A stretch of DNA of 64,000 nucleotides from Lepidurus packardi. Lineage: Eukaryota > Arthropoda > Branchiopoda > Notostraca > Triopsidae. Location: contig JAKZAN010000072.1 of assembly GCA_023053545.1 (NCBI GenBank), positions 47,994 to 111,993 on the forward strand, in the 5' to 3' direction. Positions within the stretch are counted from its first letter, which is position 1, and every line of letters begins with the position of its first letter. Shown piece by piece: positions 53,901 through 64,000 of this stretch. A program made the position numbers and the translations under genes. The notes beneath the pieces were generated by a model that searched no databases, had not been told where the DNA came from, and saw only the letters and a program-made list of their open reading frames with translations.

Positions 53901-55150
53901 TCTTTACGGACTGAATTAATTCCTTACGGATTGAATTAATTCTTTACGTAATTAATTAATTCCTTACGGACTTTATAAATTCCTTACGGACTGAATTAAT
54001 TCTTTACGGACTTAATTAATTCCTTACGGACTGAACAAATTCCTTACGGACTTAATTAATTCTTTACGGACTTAATTAATTCCTTACGGACTGACTTAAT
54101 TCTTTAGGATTGATTGAATTCCTTTCTTACTGTATTAATTCCTTACGGACTGAATTAATTCCATACGGATTTAATTAATTCCTTACGGACTTAATTAATT
54201 CCTTACGGACTGAACAAATTCCTTACGGACTTAATTAATTCCTTACGGATTTAATTAATTCTTTACGGACTTAATTAATTCCTTACGGACTTAATAAATT
54301 CCTTAAGGACTGAATTAATTCCTTGCGGACTGAATTAATTCTTTACGGAATGAATTAATTCATTACGGACTAAATTAATTCCTTACGGACTGAACAAATT
54401 CCTTACGGACTTAATAAATTCCTTACAAACTGAACAAATTACTTACGGACTGAATTAATTCTTTACGGACTGAATTAATTCATTACGGACTTAATTAATT
54501 CCTTACGGACTTAATTAATTCCTTACGGACTGAATTAATTCTTTAGGATTGATTGAATTCCTTTCCTACTGAATTAATTCCTTCCGGACTGAATTAATTC
54601 CTTACGGATTTAATTAATTCCTTACGGACTTAATTAATTTCTTACGGACTGAACAAATTCCTTGCGGACTTAATTAATTCCTTACGGACTGAACAAATTC
54701 TTTACGGACTTAATTAATAACTTACGGACTTAATTAATTCTTTACGGACTGAACAAATTCCTTACGGACTTAATTAATTCTTTATGATTGATTGAATTTC
54801 TTTCTCACTGAATTAATTCCTTATGGACTGAATTAATTACTTACGGATTTAATTAATTTATTACGGACTGAATTAATCCCTTACGGGCTTAATTAATTCC
54901 TTACGGACTGAACAAATTCCTTACGGACTTAATTAATTCCTTACGGATTTAATTAATTCTTTACGGACTTAATTAATTCCTTACGGATTTAATTAATTCT
55001 TTACGGACTTAATTAATTCCTTACGGACTTAATAAATTCCTTAAGGACTGAATTAATTCCTTACGGACTGAATTAATTCTTTACGGACTGAATTAAGTCA
55101 TTACGGACTGAATTAATTCCTTACGGACTGAACAAATTCCTTACGGACTT
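50985..55150. repeat. 4.15-kb unit, copy 1 (4167-bp offset)
   Basis: First copy of a large tandem duplication. Shared rare markers with copy 2 include GGATTTCATTAATT (51038 and 55205), the short monomer ACTGATTAATT (51080 and 55247), CCTAACGGACTGAAGTAATT (52227 and 56394), TTAGGACTGATTG (52509 and 56676), GAATTAGTTTCCTACTG (53499 and 57646), ACGTAATTAATTAATT (near 53946) and TTTCTCACTG (54801 and 58948). A private change here is TTTATGATTG at 54781 where copy 2 has TTTAGGATTG. Within it, the dimer marker is itself doubled near 52008-52090. Confidence 0.92.
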
Positions 55151-58100
55151 AATTAATTCCTTACGGATTTAATTAATTCTTTACGGATTTAATTAATTCC
55201 TTACGGATTTCATTAATTCTTTACGGACTGAATTAATTCCTTACGGACTGATTAATTCATTACGGACTGAATTAATTCCTTACGGACTGAACAAATTCCT
55301 TACGGACTTAATTAATTCCTTACGGACTGAACAAATTCCTTACGGACTTAATAAATTCCTTACAAACTGAACAAATTACTTACGGACTGAATTAATTCTT
55401 TACGGACTGAATTAATTCATTACGGACTTAATTAATTCCTTACGGACTTAATTAATTCCTTACGGACTGAATTAATTCTTTAGGATTGATTGAATTCCTT
55501 TCCTACTGAATTAATTCCTTACGGACTGAACAAATTCCTTACGGAATTAATTAATTCCTTACGGACTTAATTAATTCTTTACGGACTGAATTAATTCCTT
55601 ACGGATTGAATTAATTCTTTACGGACTTAATTAATTCCTTACGGACTTAATAAATTCCTTACGGACTGAATTAATTCCTTACGGACTGAATTAATTCTTT
55701 ACGGACTGAATTAATTCTTTACGGACTGAATTAATTCATTACGGACTTAATTAATTCCTTACGGACTTAATTAATTCTTTACGGACTGAATTAATTCCTT
55801 ACGGACTTAATTAATTCCTTACGGACTGACTTAATTCTTTAGGATTGATTGAATTCCTTTCTTACTGTATTAATTCCTTACGGACTGAATTAATTCCATA
55901 CGGATTTAATTAATTCCTTACGGATTTAATTAATTCCTTACGGACTGAACAAATTCCCTACGGACTTAATTAATTCCTTACGGATTTAATTAATTCTTTA
56001 CGGATTTAATTAATTCCTTACGGACTGAATTAATTCCTTACGGACTGAATTAATTCCTTACGGACTGAATTAATTTATTACGGACTGAATTAATCCCTTA
56101 CGGACTTAATTAATTCCTTACGGACTGAACAAATTCCTTACGGACTTAATTAATTCCTTACGGACTGAATTAATTCTTTAGGATTGATTGAATTCCTTTC
56201 TTACTGAATTAATTCCTTATGGACTGAATTAATTCTTTAGGATTGATTGAATTCCTTTCTTACTGAATTAATTCCTTATGGACTGAATTAATTCCTTACG
56301 GATTTAATTAATTCCTTACGGACTTAATTAATTCGTTGCGGACTGAATTAATTCCTTACGGACTGAATTAATTCCTTACGGACTGAATTAATTCCTAACG
56401 GACTGAAGTAATTCATTACAGACTGAATTAATTCCTTACGGACTTAAATAATTCCTTACGGACTTAATTAATTCATTACGGACTTAATTAATTCGTTGCG
56501 GACTGAATTAATTCCTTACGGACTTAAATAATTCCTTACGGACATAATTAATTCATTACGGACTGAATTAATCCCTTACGGACTTAATTAATTCTTTACG
56601 GACTGAATTAATTCCTTGCGGATTGAATTAATTCTTTACGGACTTAATTAATTCCTTACGGACTGAATTAAATCCTTAGGACTGATTGAATTCCTTTCTT
56701 ACTGAATTAATTCCTTACGGACTGAATTAATTCCTTACGGATTTAATTAATTCCTTACGGACTTAATTAATTCCTTACGGACTGAACAAATTCCTTACGG
56801 ACTTAATTAATTCCTTACGGACTTAATTAATTCTTTACGGACTGAATTAATTCCTTACGGATTGAATTAATTCTTTACGGACTTAATTAATTCCTTACGG
56901 ACTTAATAAATTCCTTACGGACTGAATTAATTCCTTACGGACTGAATTAATTCTTTACGGACTTATTTAATTCCTTACGGATTGAATTAATTATTTACGG
57001 ACTTAATTAATTCCTTACGGACTGAATTAATTCTTTAGGATTGATTGAATTCTTTTCTTACTGTATTTATTCCTTACGGACTGAATTAATTCCTTACGGA
57101 TTTAATTAATTCCTTACGGACTGAACAAATTCCTTACGGACTTAATTAATTCCTTACGGATTTTATTAATTCTTTACGGACTGAATTATTTCCTTACGGA
57201 CTGAATTAATTCCTTAGGATTGATTGAATTCCTTTCTTACTGAATTAATTCCTTACGGACTGAATTAATTCCTAACGGATTTAATTAATTCCTTACGGAC
57301 TTAATTAATTCCTTACGGACTGAATTAATTCTTTACGGACTTAATTAATTCCTTACGGACTGAACAAATTCCTTACGGACTTAATTAATTCCTTACGGAC
57401 TTAATTAATTCTTTACGGACTGAATTAATTCCTTACGGACTTAATTAATTCCTTACGGACTGAACAAATTCCTTACGGACTTAATTAATTCCTTACGGAC
57501 TGAACAAATTCCTTACGGACTTAATAAATTCCTTACAAACTGAACAAATTACTTACGGACTGAATTAATTCTTTACGGACTGAATTAATTCATTACGGAC
57601 TTAATTAATTCCTTACGGACTGAATTAATTCTTTAGGATTGATTGAATTAGTTTCCTACTGAATTAATTCCTTACGGACTGAATTAATTCCTTACGGATT
57701 TAATTAATTCCTTACGGACTTAATTAATTCCTTACGGACTGAACAAATTCCTTACGGACGTAATTAATTTTTTACGGACTGAATTAATTCCTTACGGACT
57801 TAATTAATTCTTTACGGACTGAATTAATTCCTTACGGACTGAATTAATTCCTTAGGATTGATTGAATTCCTTTCTTACTGAATTAATTCCTTACGGACTG
57901 AATTAGTTCCTTACGGATTTAATTAATTCTTTACGGACTTAATTAATTCCTTACGGACTGAACAAATTCCTTACGGACTTAATTAATTCCTTACGGACTT
58001 AATTAATTCTTTATGGACTTAATTAATTCCTTACGGACTTAATTAATTCTTTACGGACTGAATTAATTCCTTACGGATTGAATTAATTCTTTACGTAATT

Positions 58101-59320
58101 AATTAATTCCTTACGGACTTTATAAATTCCTTACGGACTGAATTAATTCTTTACGGACTTAATTAATTCCTTACGGACTGAACAAATTCCTTACGGACTT
58201 AATTAATTCTTTACGGACTTAATTAATTCCTTACGGACTGACTTAATTCTTTAGGATTGATTGAATTCCTTTCTTACTGTATTAATTCCTTACGGACTGA
58301 ATTAATTCCATACGGATTTAATTAATTCCTTACGGACTTAATTAATTCCTTACGGACTGAACAAATTCCTTACGGACTTAATTAATTCCTTACGGATTTA
58401 ATTAATTCTTTACGGACTTAATTAATTCCTTACGGACTTAATAAATTCCTTAAGGACTGAATTAATTCCTTGCGGACTGAATTAATTCTTTACGGAATGA
58501 ATTAATTCATTACGGACTAAATTAATTCCTTACGGACTGAACAAATTCCTTACGGACTTAATAAATTCCTTACAAACTGAACAAATTACTTACGGACTGA
58601 ATTAATTCTTTACGGACTGAATTAATTCATTACGGACTTAATTAATTCCTTACGGACTTAATTAATTCCTTACGGACTGAATTAATTCTTTAGGATTGAT
58701 TGAATTCCTTTCCTACTGAATTAATTCCTTCCGGACTGAATTAATTCCTTACGGATTTAATTAATTCCTTACGGACTTAATTAATTTCTTACGGACTGAA
58801 CAAATTCCTTGCGGACTTAATTAATTCCTTACGGACTGAACAAATTCTTTACGGACTTAATTAATAACTTACGGACTTAATTAATTCTTTACGGACTGAA
58901 CAAATTCCTTACGGACTTAATTAATTCTTTAGGATTGATTGAATTTCTTTCTCACTGAATTAATTCCTTATGGACTGAATTAATTACTTACGGATTTAAT
59001 TAATTTATTACGGACTGAATTAATCCCTTACGGGCTTAATTAATTCCTTACGGACTGAACAAATTCCTTACGGACTTAATTAATTCCTTACGGATTTAAT
59101 TAATTCTTTACGGACTTAATTAATTCCTTACGGATTTAATTAATTCTTTACGGACTTAATTAATTCCTTACGGACTTAATAAATTCCTTAAGGACTGAAT
59201 TAATTCCTTACGGACTGAATTAATTCTTTACGGACTGAATTAAGTCATTACGGACTGAATTAATTCCTTACGGACTGAACAAATTCCTTACGGACTTAAT
59301 TAATTCCTTACGGACTGAAC
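55151..59320. repeat. 4.15-kb unit, copy 2 (4147-bp offset after deletion)
   Basis: Second copy of the large unit. Offset to copy 1 is 4167 until about 57110, where one monomer (GGACTTAATTAATTCCTTAC) is missing, and 4147 after that. Observed differences from copy 1 are few: that missing monomer, TTATGGACTT near 58011 where copy 1 has TTACGGACTT (a C-to-T change at the CpG), and GGATTT near 55922 where the older cassette has GGACTT. This low divergence over more than 4 kb points to a recent event. Confidence 0.92.
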
Positions 59321-59816
59321 AAATTCCTTACGGACTTAATAAATTCCTTACAAACTGAACAAATTACTTACGGACTGAATTAATTCTTTACGGACTGAAT
59401 TAATTCATTACGGAATAAATTAATTCCTTACGGACTGAACAAATTCCTTAAGGACTTAATAAATTCCTTACAAACTGAACAAATTACTTACGGACTGAAT
59501 TAATTCTTTACGGACTGAATTAATTCATTACGGACTTAATTAATTCCTTACGGACTTAATTAATTCCTTACGGACTGAATTAATTCTTTAGGATTGATTG
59601 AATTCCTTTCCTACTGAATTAATTCCTTCCGGACTGAATTAATTCCTTACGGATTTAATTAATTCCTTACGGACTTAATTAATTTCTTACGGACTGAACA
59701 AATTCCTTGCGGACTTAATTAATTCCTTACGGACTGAACAAATTCTTTACGGACTTAATTAATAACTTACGGACTTAATTAATTCTTTACGGACTGAACA
59801 AATTCCTTACGGACTT
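58490..59816. repeat. 898-bp partial duplication at the end of the 4.15-kb unit
   Basis: About 58490-58918 is repeated at 59388-59816. The CCTTCCGGACTG monomer lies at 58729 and 59627, the AATAACTTACGG and TTACAAACTG monomers follow the same offset of 898, and the TTTCTTACGGACTGAACAAATT pair is shared. The copies diverge at about 59815, where a CCTTACGGACTGAATT monomer is added before TTAGGATTG. Between the two lies a private ACGGAATAAATT monomer (59411) and TTAAGGACTTAATAAATT (59448), both of which recur near 63700-63730. Confidence 0.85.
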
Positions 59817-61480
59817 AATTAATTCCTTACGGACTGAATTAATTCTTTAGGATTGATTGAATTTCTTTCTTACTGAATTAATTCCTTATGGACTGAATTA
59901 ATTCCTTACGGATTTAATTAATTACTTACGGACTTAATTAATTCCTTGCGGACTGAATTAATTCCTTGCGGATTTAATTAATTCTTTACGGACTTAATTA
60001 ATTCCTTACGGATTTAATTTATTCTTTACGGACTTAATTAATTCCTTACGGACTTAATAAATTCCTTAAGGACTGAATTAATTCCTTACGGACTGAATTA
60101 ATTCTTTACGGACTGAATTAAGTCATTACGGACTGAATTAATTCCTTACAAACTGAACAAATTACTTACGGACTGAATTAATTCTTTATGGACTGAATTA
60201 ATTCATTACGGACTGAATTAATTCTTTACGGACTTATTTAATTCCTTACGGATTGAATTATTTATTTACGGACTTAATTAATTCCTTACGGACTGAATTA
60301 ATTCTTTAGGATTGATTGAATTCTTTTCTTACTGTATTAATTCCTTACGGACTGAATTAATTCCTTACGGATTTAATTAATTCCTTACGGACTGAACAAA
60401 TTCCTTACGGACTTAATAAATTCCTTACAAACTGAACAAATTACTTACGGACTGAATTAATTCTTTACGGACTGAATTAATTCATTACGGACTTAATTAA
60501 TTCCTTACGGACTTAATTAATTCCTTACGGACTGAATTAATTCTTTAGGATTGATTGAATTCCTTTCCTACTGAATTAATTCCTTACGGACTGAATTAAT
60601 TCCTTACGGATTTAATTAATTCCTTACGGACTGAACAAATTCCTTACGGACTTAATTAATTCCTTACGGATTTTATTAATTCTTTACGGACTGAATTATT
60701 TCCTTACGGACTGAATTAATTCCTTAGGATTGATTGAATTCCTTTCTTACTGAATTAATTCCTTACGGACTGAATTAATTCCTAACGGATTTAATTAATT
60801 CCTTACGGACTTAATTAATTCCTTACGGACTGAATTAATTCTTTACGGACTTAATTAATTCCTTACGGACTGAACAAATTCCTTACGGACTTAATTAATT
60901 CCTTACGGACTTAATTAATTCTTTACGGACTGAATTAATTCCTTACGGACTTAATTAATTCCTTACGGACTGAACAAATTCCTTACGGACTTAATTAATT
61001 CCTTACGGACTGAACAAATTCCTTACGGACTTAATTAATTCCTTACGGACTGAACAAATTCCTTACGGACTTAATTAATTCCTTACGGACTGAACAAATT
61101 CCTTACGGACTTAATAAATTCCTTACAAACTGAACAAATTACTTACGGACTGAATTAATTCTTTACGGACTGAATTAATTCATTACGGACTTAATTAATT
61201 CCTTACGGACTGAATTAATTCTTTAGGATTGATTGAATTAGTTTCCTACTGAATTAATTCCTTACGGACTGAATTAATTCCTTACGGATTTAATTAATTC
61301 CTTACGGACTTAATTAATTCCTTAAGGACTGACCAAATTCCTTACGGACGTAATTAATTTTTTACGGACTGAATTAATTCCTTACGGACTTAATTAATTC
61401 TTTACGGACTGAATTAATTCCTTACGGACTGAATTAATTCCTTAGGATTGATTGAATTCCTTTCTTACTGAATTAATTCC
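59817..61480. repeat. Satellite with third copy of part of the 4.15-kb unit
   Basis: From about 60580 the sequence follows 57060-57890 of the 4.15-kb unit. GGATTTTATTAATTCTTTACGG is at about 60668 (57158 in copy 2, offset 3510) and GAATTAGTTTCCTACTG near 61236 (offset 3590). The extra 80 bp comes from four instead of two repeats of a 40-bp dimer. A private ACTGACCAAATT monomer lies near 61329. The first part, 59817-60580, is a mixture including TTATTTACGG and CCTTGCGG monomers. Confidence 0.83.
60961..61120. repeat. 40-bp dimer repeated four times
   Basis: The pair CCTTACGGACTGAACAAATT then CCTTACGGACTTAATTAATT is present four times in a row (the last partner has AATAAATT). The equivalent place in the two 4.15-kb copies (near 53301 and 57461) has two repeats. 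This is a small copy-number change at the dimer level. Confidence 0.92.
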
Positions 61481-62660
61481 TTACGGACTGAATTAATTCC
61501 TTACGGATTTAATTAATTCTTTACGGACTTAATTAATTCCTTACGGACTTAATTAATTCTTTACGGACTGAATTAATTCCTTACGGATTGAATTAATTCT
61601 TTACGGACTGAATTAATTCCTAACGGATTTAATTAATTCCTTACGGACTTAATTAATTCCTTACGGACTGAATTAATTCCTTACGGATTTAATTAATTCC
61701 TTACGGACTGAACAAATTCCTTACGGACTGAATTAATTCCTTACGGATTTAATTAATTCTTTACGGACTTAATTAATTCCTTACGGACTTAATTAATTCT
61801 TTACGGACTGAATTAATTCCTTACGGATTGAATTAATTCTTTACGGACTGAATTAATTCCTAACGGATTTAATTAATTCCTTACGGACTGAACAAATTCC
61901 TTACGGACTGAATTAATTCCTTACGGATTTAATTAATTCTTTACGGACTTAATTAATTCCTTACGGACTTAATTAATTCTTTACGGACTGAATTAATTCC
62001 TTACGGATTGAATTAATTCTTTACGGACTGAATTAATTCCTAACGGATTTAATTAATTCCTTACGGACTTAATTAATTCCTTACGGACTGAATTAATTCT
62101 TTACGGACTTAATTAATTCCTTACGGACTGAACAAATTCCTTACGGACTTAATTAATTCCTTACGGACTTAATTAATTCTTTACGGACTGAATTAATTCC
62201 TTACGGACTTAATTAATTCCTTACGGACTGAACAAATTCCTTACGGACTTAATTAATTCCTTACGGACTGAACAAATTCCTTACGGACTTAATAAATTCC
62301 TTACAAACTGAACAAATTACTTACGGACTGAATTAATTCTTTACGGACTGAATTAATTCATTACGGACTTAATTAATTCCTTACGGACTGAATTAATTCT
62401 TTAGGATTGATTGAATTAGTTTCCTACTGAATTAATTCCTTACGGACTGAATTAATTCCTTACGGATTTAATTAATTCCTTACGGACTTAATTAATTCCT
62501 TACGGACTGAACAAATTCCTTACGGACGTAATTAATTTTTTACGGACTGAATTAATTCCTTACGGACTTAATTAATTCTTTACGGACTGAATTAATTCCT
62601 TACGGACTGAATTAATTCCTTAGGATTGATTGAATTCCTTTCTTACTGAATTAATTCCTT
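61238..62660. repeat. 1178-bp tandem repeat of the GAATTAGTTTCC segment
   Basis: GAATTAGTTTCCTACTG at 61236 recurs at 62414 (offset 1178), and the ACGTAATTAATTTTTTACGG monomer that follows recurs near 61347 and 62525. Its 5' part matches 57646-57900 and 53499-53755. The change TTAAGGACTGACCAAATT near 61322 is private to the first copy. A further copy of the ACGTAATTAATTTTTT monomer lies near 62965. Confidence 0.85.
61560..62060. repeat. 240/180-bp local amplification (three copies)
   Basis: A block containing GGATTGAATTAATTCTTTAC, ACTGAATTAATTCC and TAACGGATTTAATTAATTCC recurs with TAACGG at 61621, 61861 and 62041 (spacings 240 and 180 bp). The 60-bp difference is three monomers present in the first interval and missing from the second. 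The block is found here in serial copies only, so the amplification is local and probably recent. Confidence 0.9.
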
Positions 62661-64000
62661 ACGGACTGAATTAGTTCCTTACGGATTTAATTAATTCTTT
62701 ACGGACTTAATTAATTCCTTACGGACTGAACAAATTCCTTACGGACTTAATTAATTCCTTACGGACTTAATTAATTCTTTACGGACTTAATTAATTCCTT
62801 ACGGACTTAATTAATTCTTTACGGACTGAATTAATTCCTTACGGATTGAATTAATTCTTTACGTAATTAATTAATTCCTTACGGACTTTATAAATTCCTT
62901 ACGGATTTAATTAATTCCTTACGGACTTAATTAATTCCTTACGGACTGAACAAATTCCTTACGGACGTAATTAATTTTTTACGGACTGAATTAATTCCTT
63001 ACGGACTTAATTAATTCTTTACGGACTGAATTAATTCCTTACGGACTGAATTAATTCCTTAGGATTGATTGAATTCCTTTCTTACTGAATTAATTCCTTA
63101 CGGACTGAATTAATTCCTTACGGATTTAATTAATTCTTTACGGACTTAATTAATTCCTTACGGACTTAATTAATTCTTTACGGACTGAACAAATTCCTTA
63201 CGGACTTAATTAATTCTTTAGGATTGATTGAATTTCTTTCTCACTGAATTAATTCCTTATGGACTGAATTAATTACTTACGGATTTAATTAATTTATTAC
63301 GGACTGAATTAATCCCTTACGGGCTTAATTAATTCCTTACGGACTGAACAAATTCCTTACGGACTTAATTAATTCCTTACGGATTTAATTAATTCTTTAC
63401 GGACTTAATTAATTCCTTACGGATTTAATTAATTCTTTACGGACTTAATTAATTCCTTACGGACTTAATAAATTCCTTAAGGACTGAATTAATTCCTTAC
63501 GGACTGAATTAATTCTTTACGGACTGAATTAAGTCATTACGGACTGAATTAATTCCTTACGGACTGAACAAATTCCTTACGGACTTAATTAATTCCTTAC
63601 GGACTGAACAAATTCCTTACGGACTTAATAAATTCCTTACAAACTGAACAAATTACTTACGGACTGAATTAATTTTTTTTCGGACTGAATTAATTCATTA
63701 CGGAATAAATTAATTCCTTACGGACTGAACAAATTCCTTAAGGACTTAATAAATTCCTTACAAACTGAACAAATTACTTACGGACTGAATTAATTCTTTA
63801 CGGACTGAATTATTTCATTACGGACTTAATTAATTCCTTACGGACTTAATTAATTCCTTACGGACTGAATTAATTCTTTAGGATTGATTGAATTCCTTTC
63901 CTACTGAATTAATTCCTTCCGGACTGAATTAATTCCTTACGGATTTAATTAATTCCTTACGGACTTAATTAATTTCTTACGGACTGAACAAATTCCTTGC
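62661..64000. repeat. Partial copy of the end of the 4.15-kb unit, open at the window edge
   Basis: From about 63170 the sequence follows 58880-59710: TTTCTCACTG at 63237 (58948, offset 4289), CCGGACTG at 63919 (59629, offset 4290). The one-base increase lies at about 63673, where the usual AATTCTTTACGG reads as a run of eight T before CGG. A segment at 62661-62900 follows 57903-58150 (GAATTAGTTCC, ACGTAATTAATTAATT, ACTTTATAAATT). A private ATTATTTCATTACGG occurs at 63810. The array continues beyond 64000. Confidence 0.86.

Larger units (their letters stand above)
24231..64000. repeat. 20-bp satellite array, right domain
   Basis: This is an uninterrupted array of about 1,990 monomers of the same 20-bp family and orientation as the left domain, but with a different variant set. 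Typical are TTACGGACTTAATTAATTCC, TTACGGACTGAACAAATTCC, TTACGGATTTAATTAATTCC, TTACGGATTGAATTAATTCT, TTACAAACTGAACAAATTAC and the TTAGGATTGATTGAATTCC plus TTTCTTACTG(A/T)ATTAATTCC dimer. The left-domain GTACGGATTTT monomer was not seen. ACTT and ACTG monomers are mixed, and many monomers end TTCT instead of TTCC. No open frame of convincing length, no transposon and no unique DNA was found. The array continues past the right edge. Confidence 0.97.

Noticed and set aside
1-64000. CRISPR array
   Set aside because: The 20-bp units are directly adjacent with no unique spacers, and variation is by point changes inside the unit.
1-64000. Protein-coding open frames or a repetitive structural protein
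   Set aside because: 20 bp is not a multiple of 3, so every frame passes through all three phases; TAA and TGA (plus strand) or two TAA (minus strand) appear in each 60-bp cycle. Any longer open stretch depends on chance variants and has no start context or conserved frame.
1-64000. Yeast-type replication origin consensus in the A/T tracts
   Set aside because: The tracts do not match the 11-bp ARS core pattern, and nothing identifies the host as a yeast.
1-64000. Bacterial or phage sequence
   Set aside because: No genes, ribosome binding sites or operon structure; a 64-kb pure 20-bp tandem array with an assembly gap fits a eukaryotic chromosome scaffold.

Overview
This window is one block of eukaryotic-style satellite DNA. 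I found no gene, RNA gene, transposon or unique-sequence island on either strand. Apart from a run of exactly 100 N at 24131-24230 (the form used for assembly gaps of unknown size), every base belongs to a head-to-tail array of a 20-bp monomer with consensus TTACGGACTGAATTAATTCC (35% G+C). About 63.9 kb of called sequence holds roughly 3,200 monomers, all in one orientation, and both ends of the window lie inside the array. The host cannot be named from sequence. A homogeneous short-period satellite tens of kb long with nested higher-order repeats fits heterochromatin (centromeric, pericentromeric or subtelomeric) of a eukaryotic chromosome. One CpG per monomer is mostly retained, which argues against heavy germline CpG methylation.

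Layout. The left domain (1-24130) is built from monomer variants such as GTACGGATTTTATTAATTCC, TTACGTACTTAATTAATTCC and TTACTGACTGAATTAATTCC. The right domain (24231-64000) is built from a different set, marked by GAACAAATTCC, AATTCTTTACGG and TTAGGATTGATTGAATTCC. The change of variant set falls exactly at the gap.

Left domain. A module M1, marked by GTACGGATTTTATTACTTCC, recurs 13 times and exists in two length forms (380 or 420 bp between fixed markers). M1, a TCCGTAAGGA-bearing block (M2) and a 19-bp TTAGGATTTATTGAATTCC monomer form a segment of about 1.04 kb. These segments sit in super-units that begin at 6681, 10771 and 15901 and grew by nested tandem duplications of 1440/700, 1020, 760, 1600 and 1499 bp.

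Right domain. From 25.6 to 38.0 kb there is a clear higher-order repeat of 2810 bp (1056 + 1754) in four copies plus a lone 1754-bp half unit; individual copies carry 40- and 79-bp deletions. From 41.8 to 47.7 kb there are 2610/2570-bp and 1083-bp tandem duplications. From 51.0 to 59.3 kb a 4167/4147-bp unit is present twice. The last 4.5 kb holds younger, smaller amplifications (40, 180/240, 898 and 1178 bp) and a partial third copy of the preceding unit.

The visible biology is array evolution: unequal exchange, segmental tandem duplication and local homogenisation at several scales. The monomer itself contains a perfect 10-bp palindrome (GAATTAATTC) and a quasi-palindrome (TCCTTACGGA) whose common variants make it perfectly palindromic or reverse it. 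Offsets were found by aligning shared rare variants by eye. Anchor offsets are reliable to the base or nearly so; segment edges are approximate.
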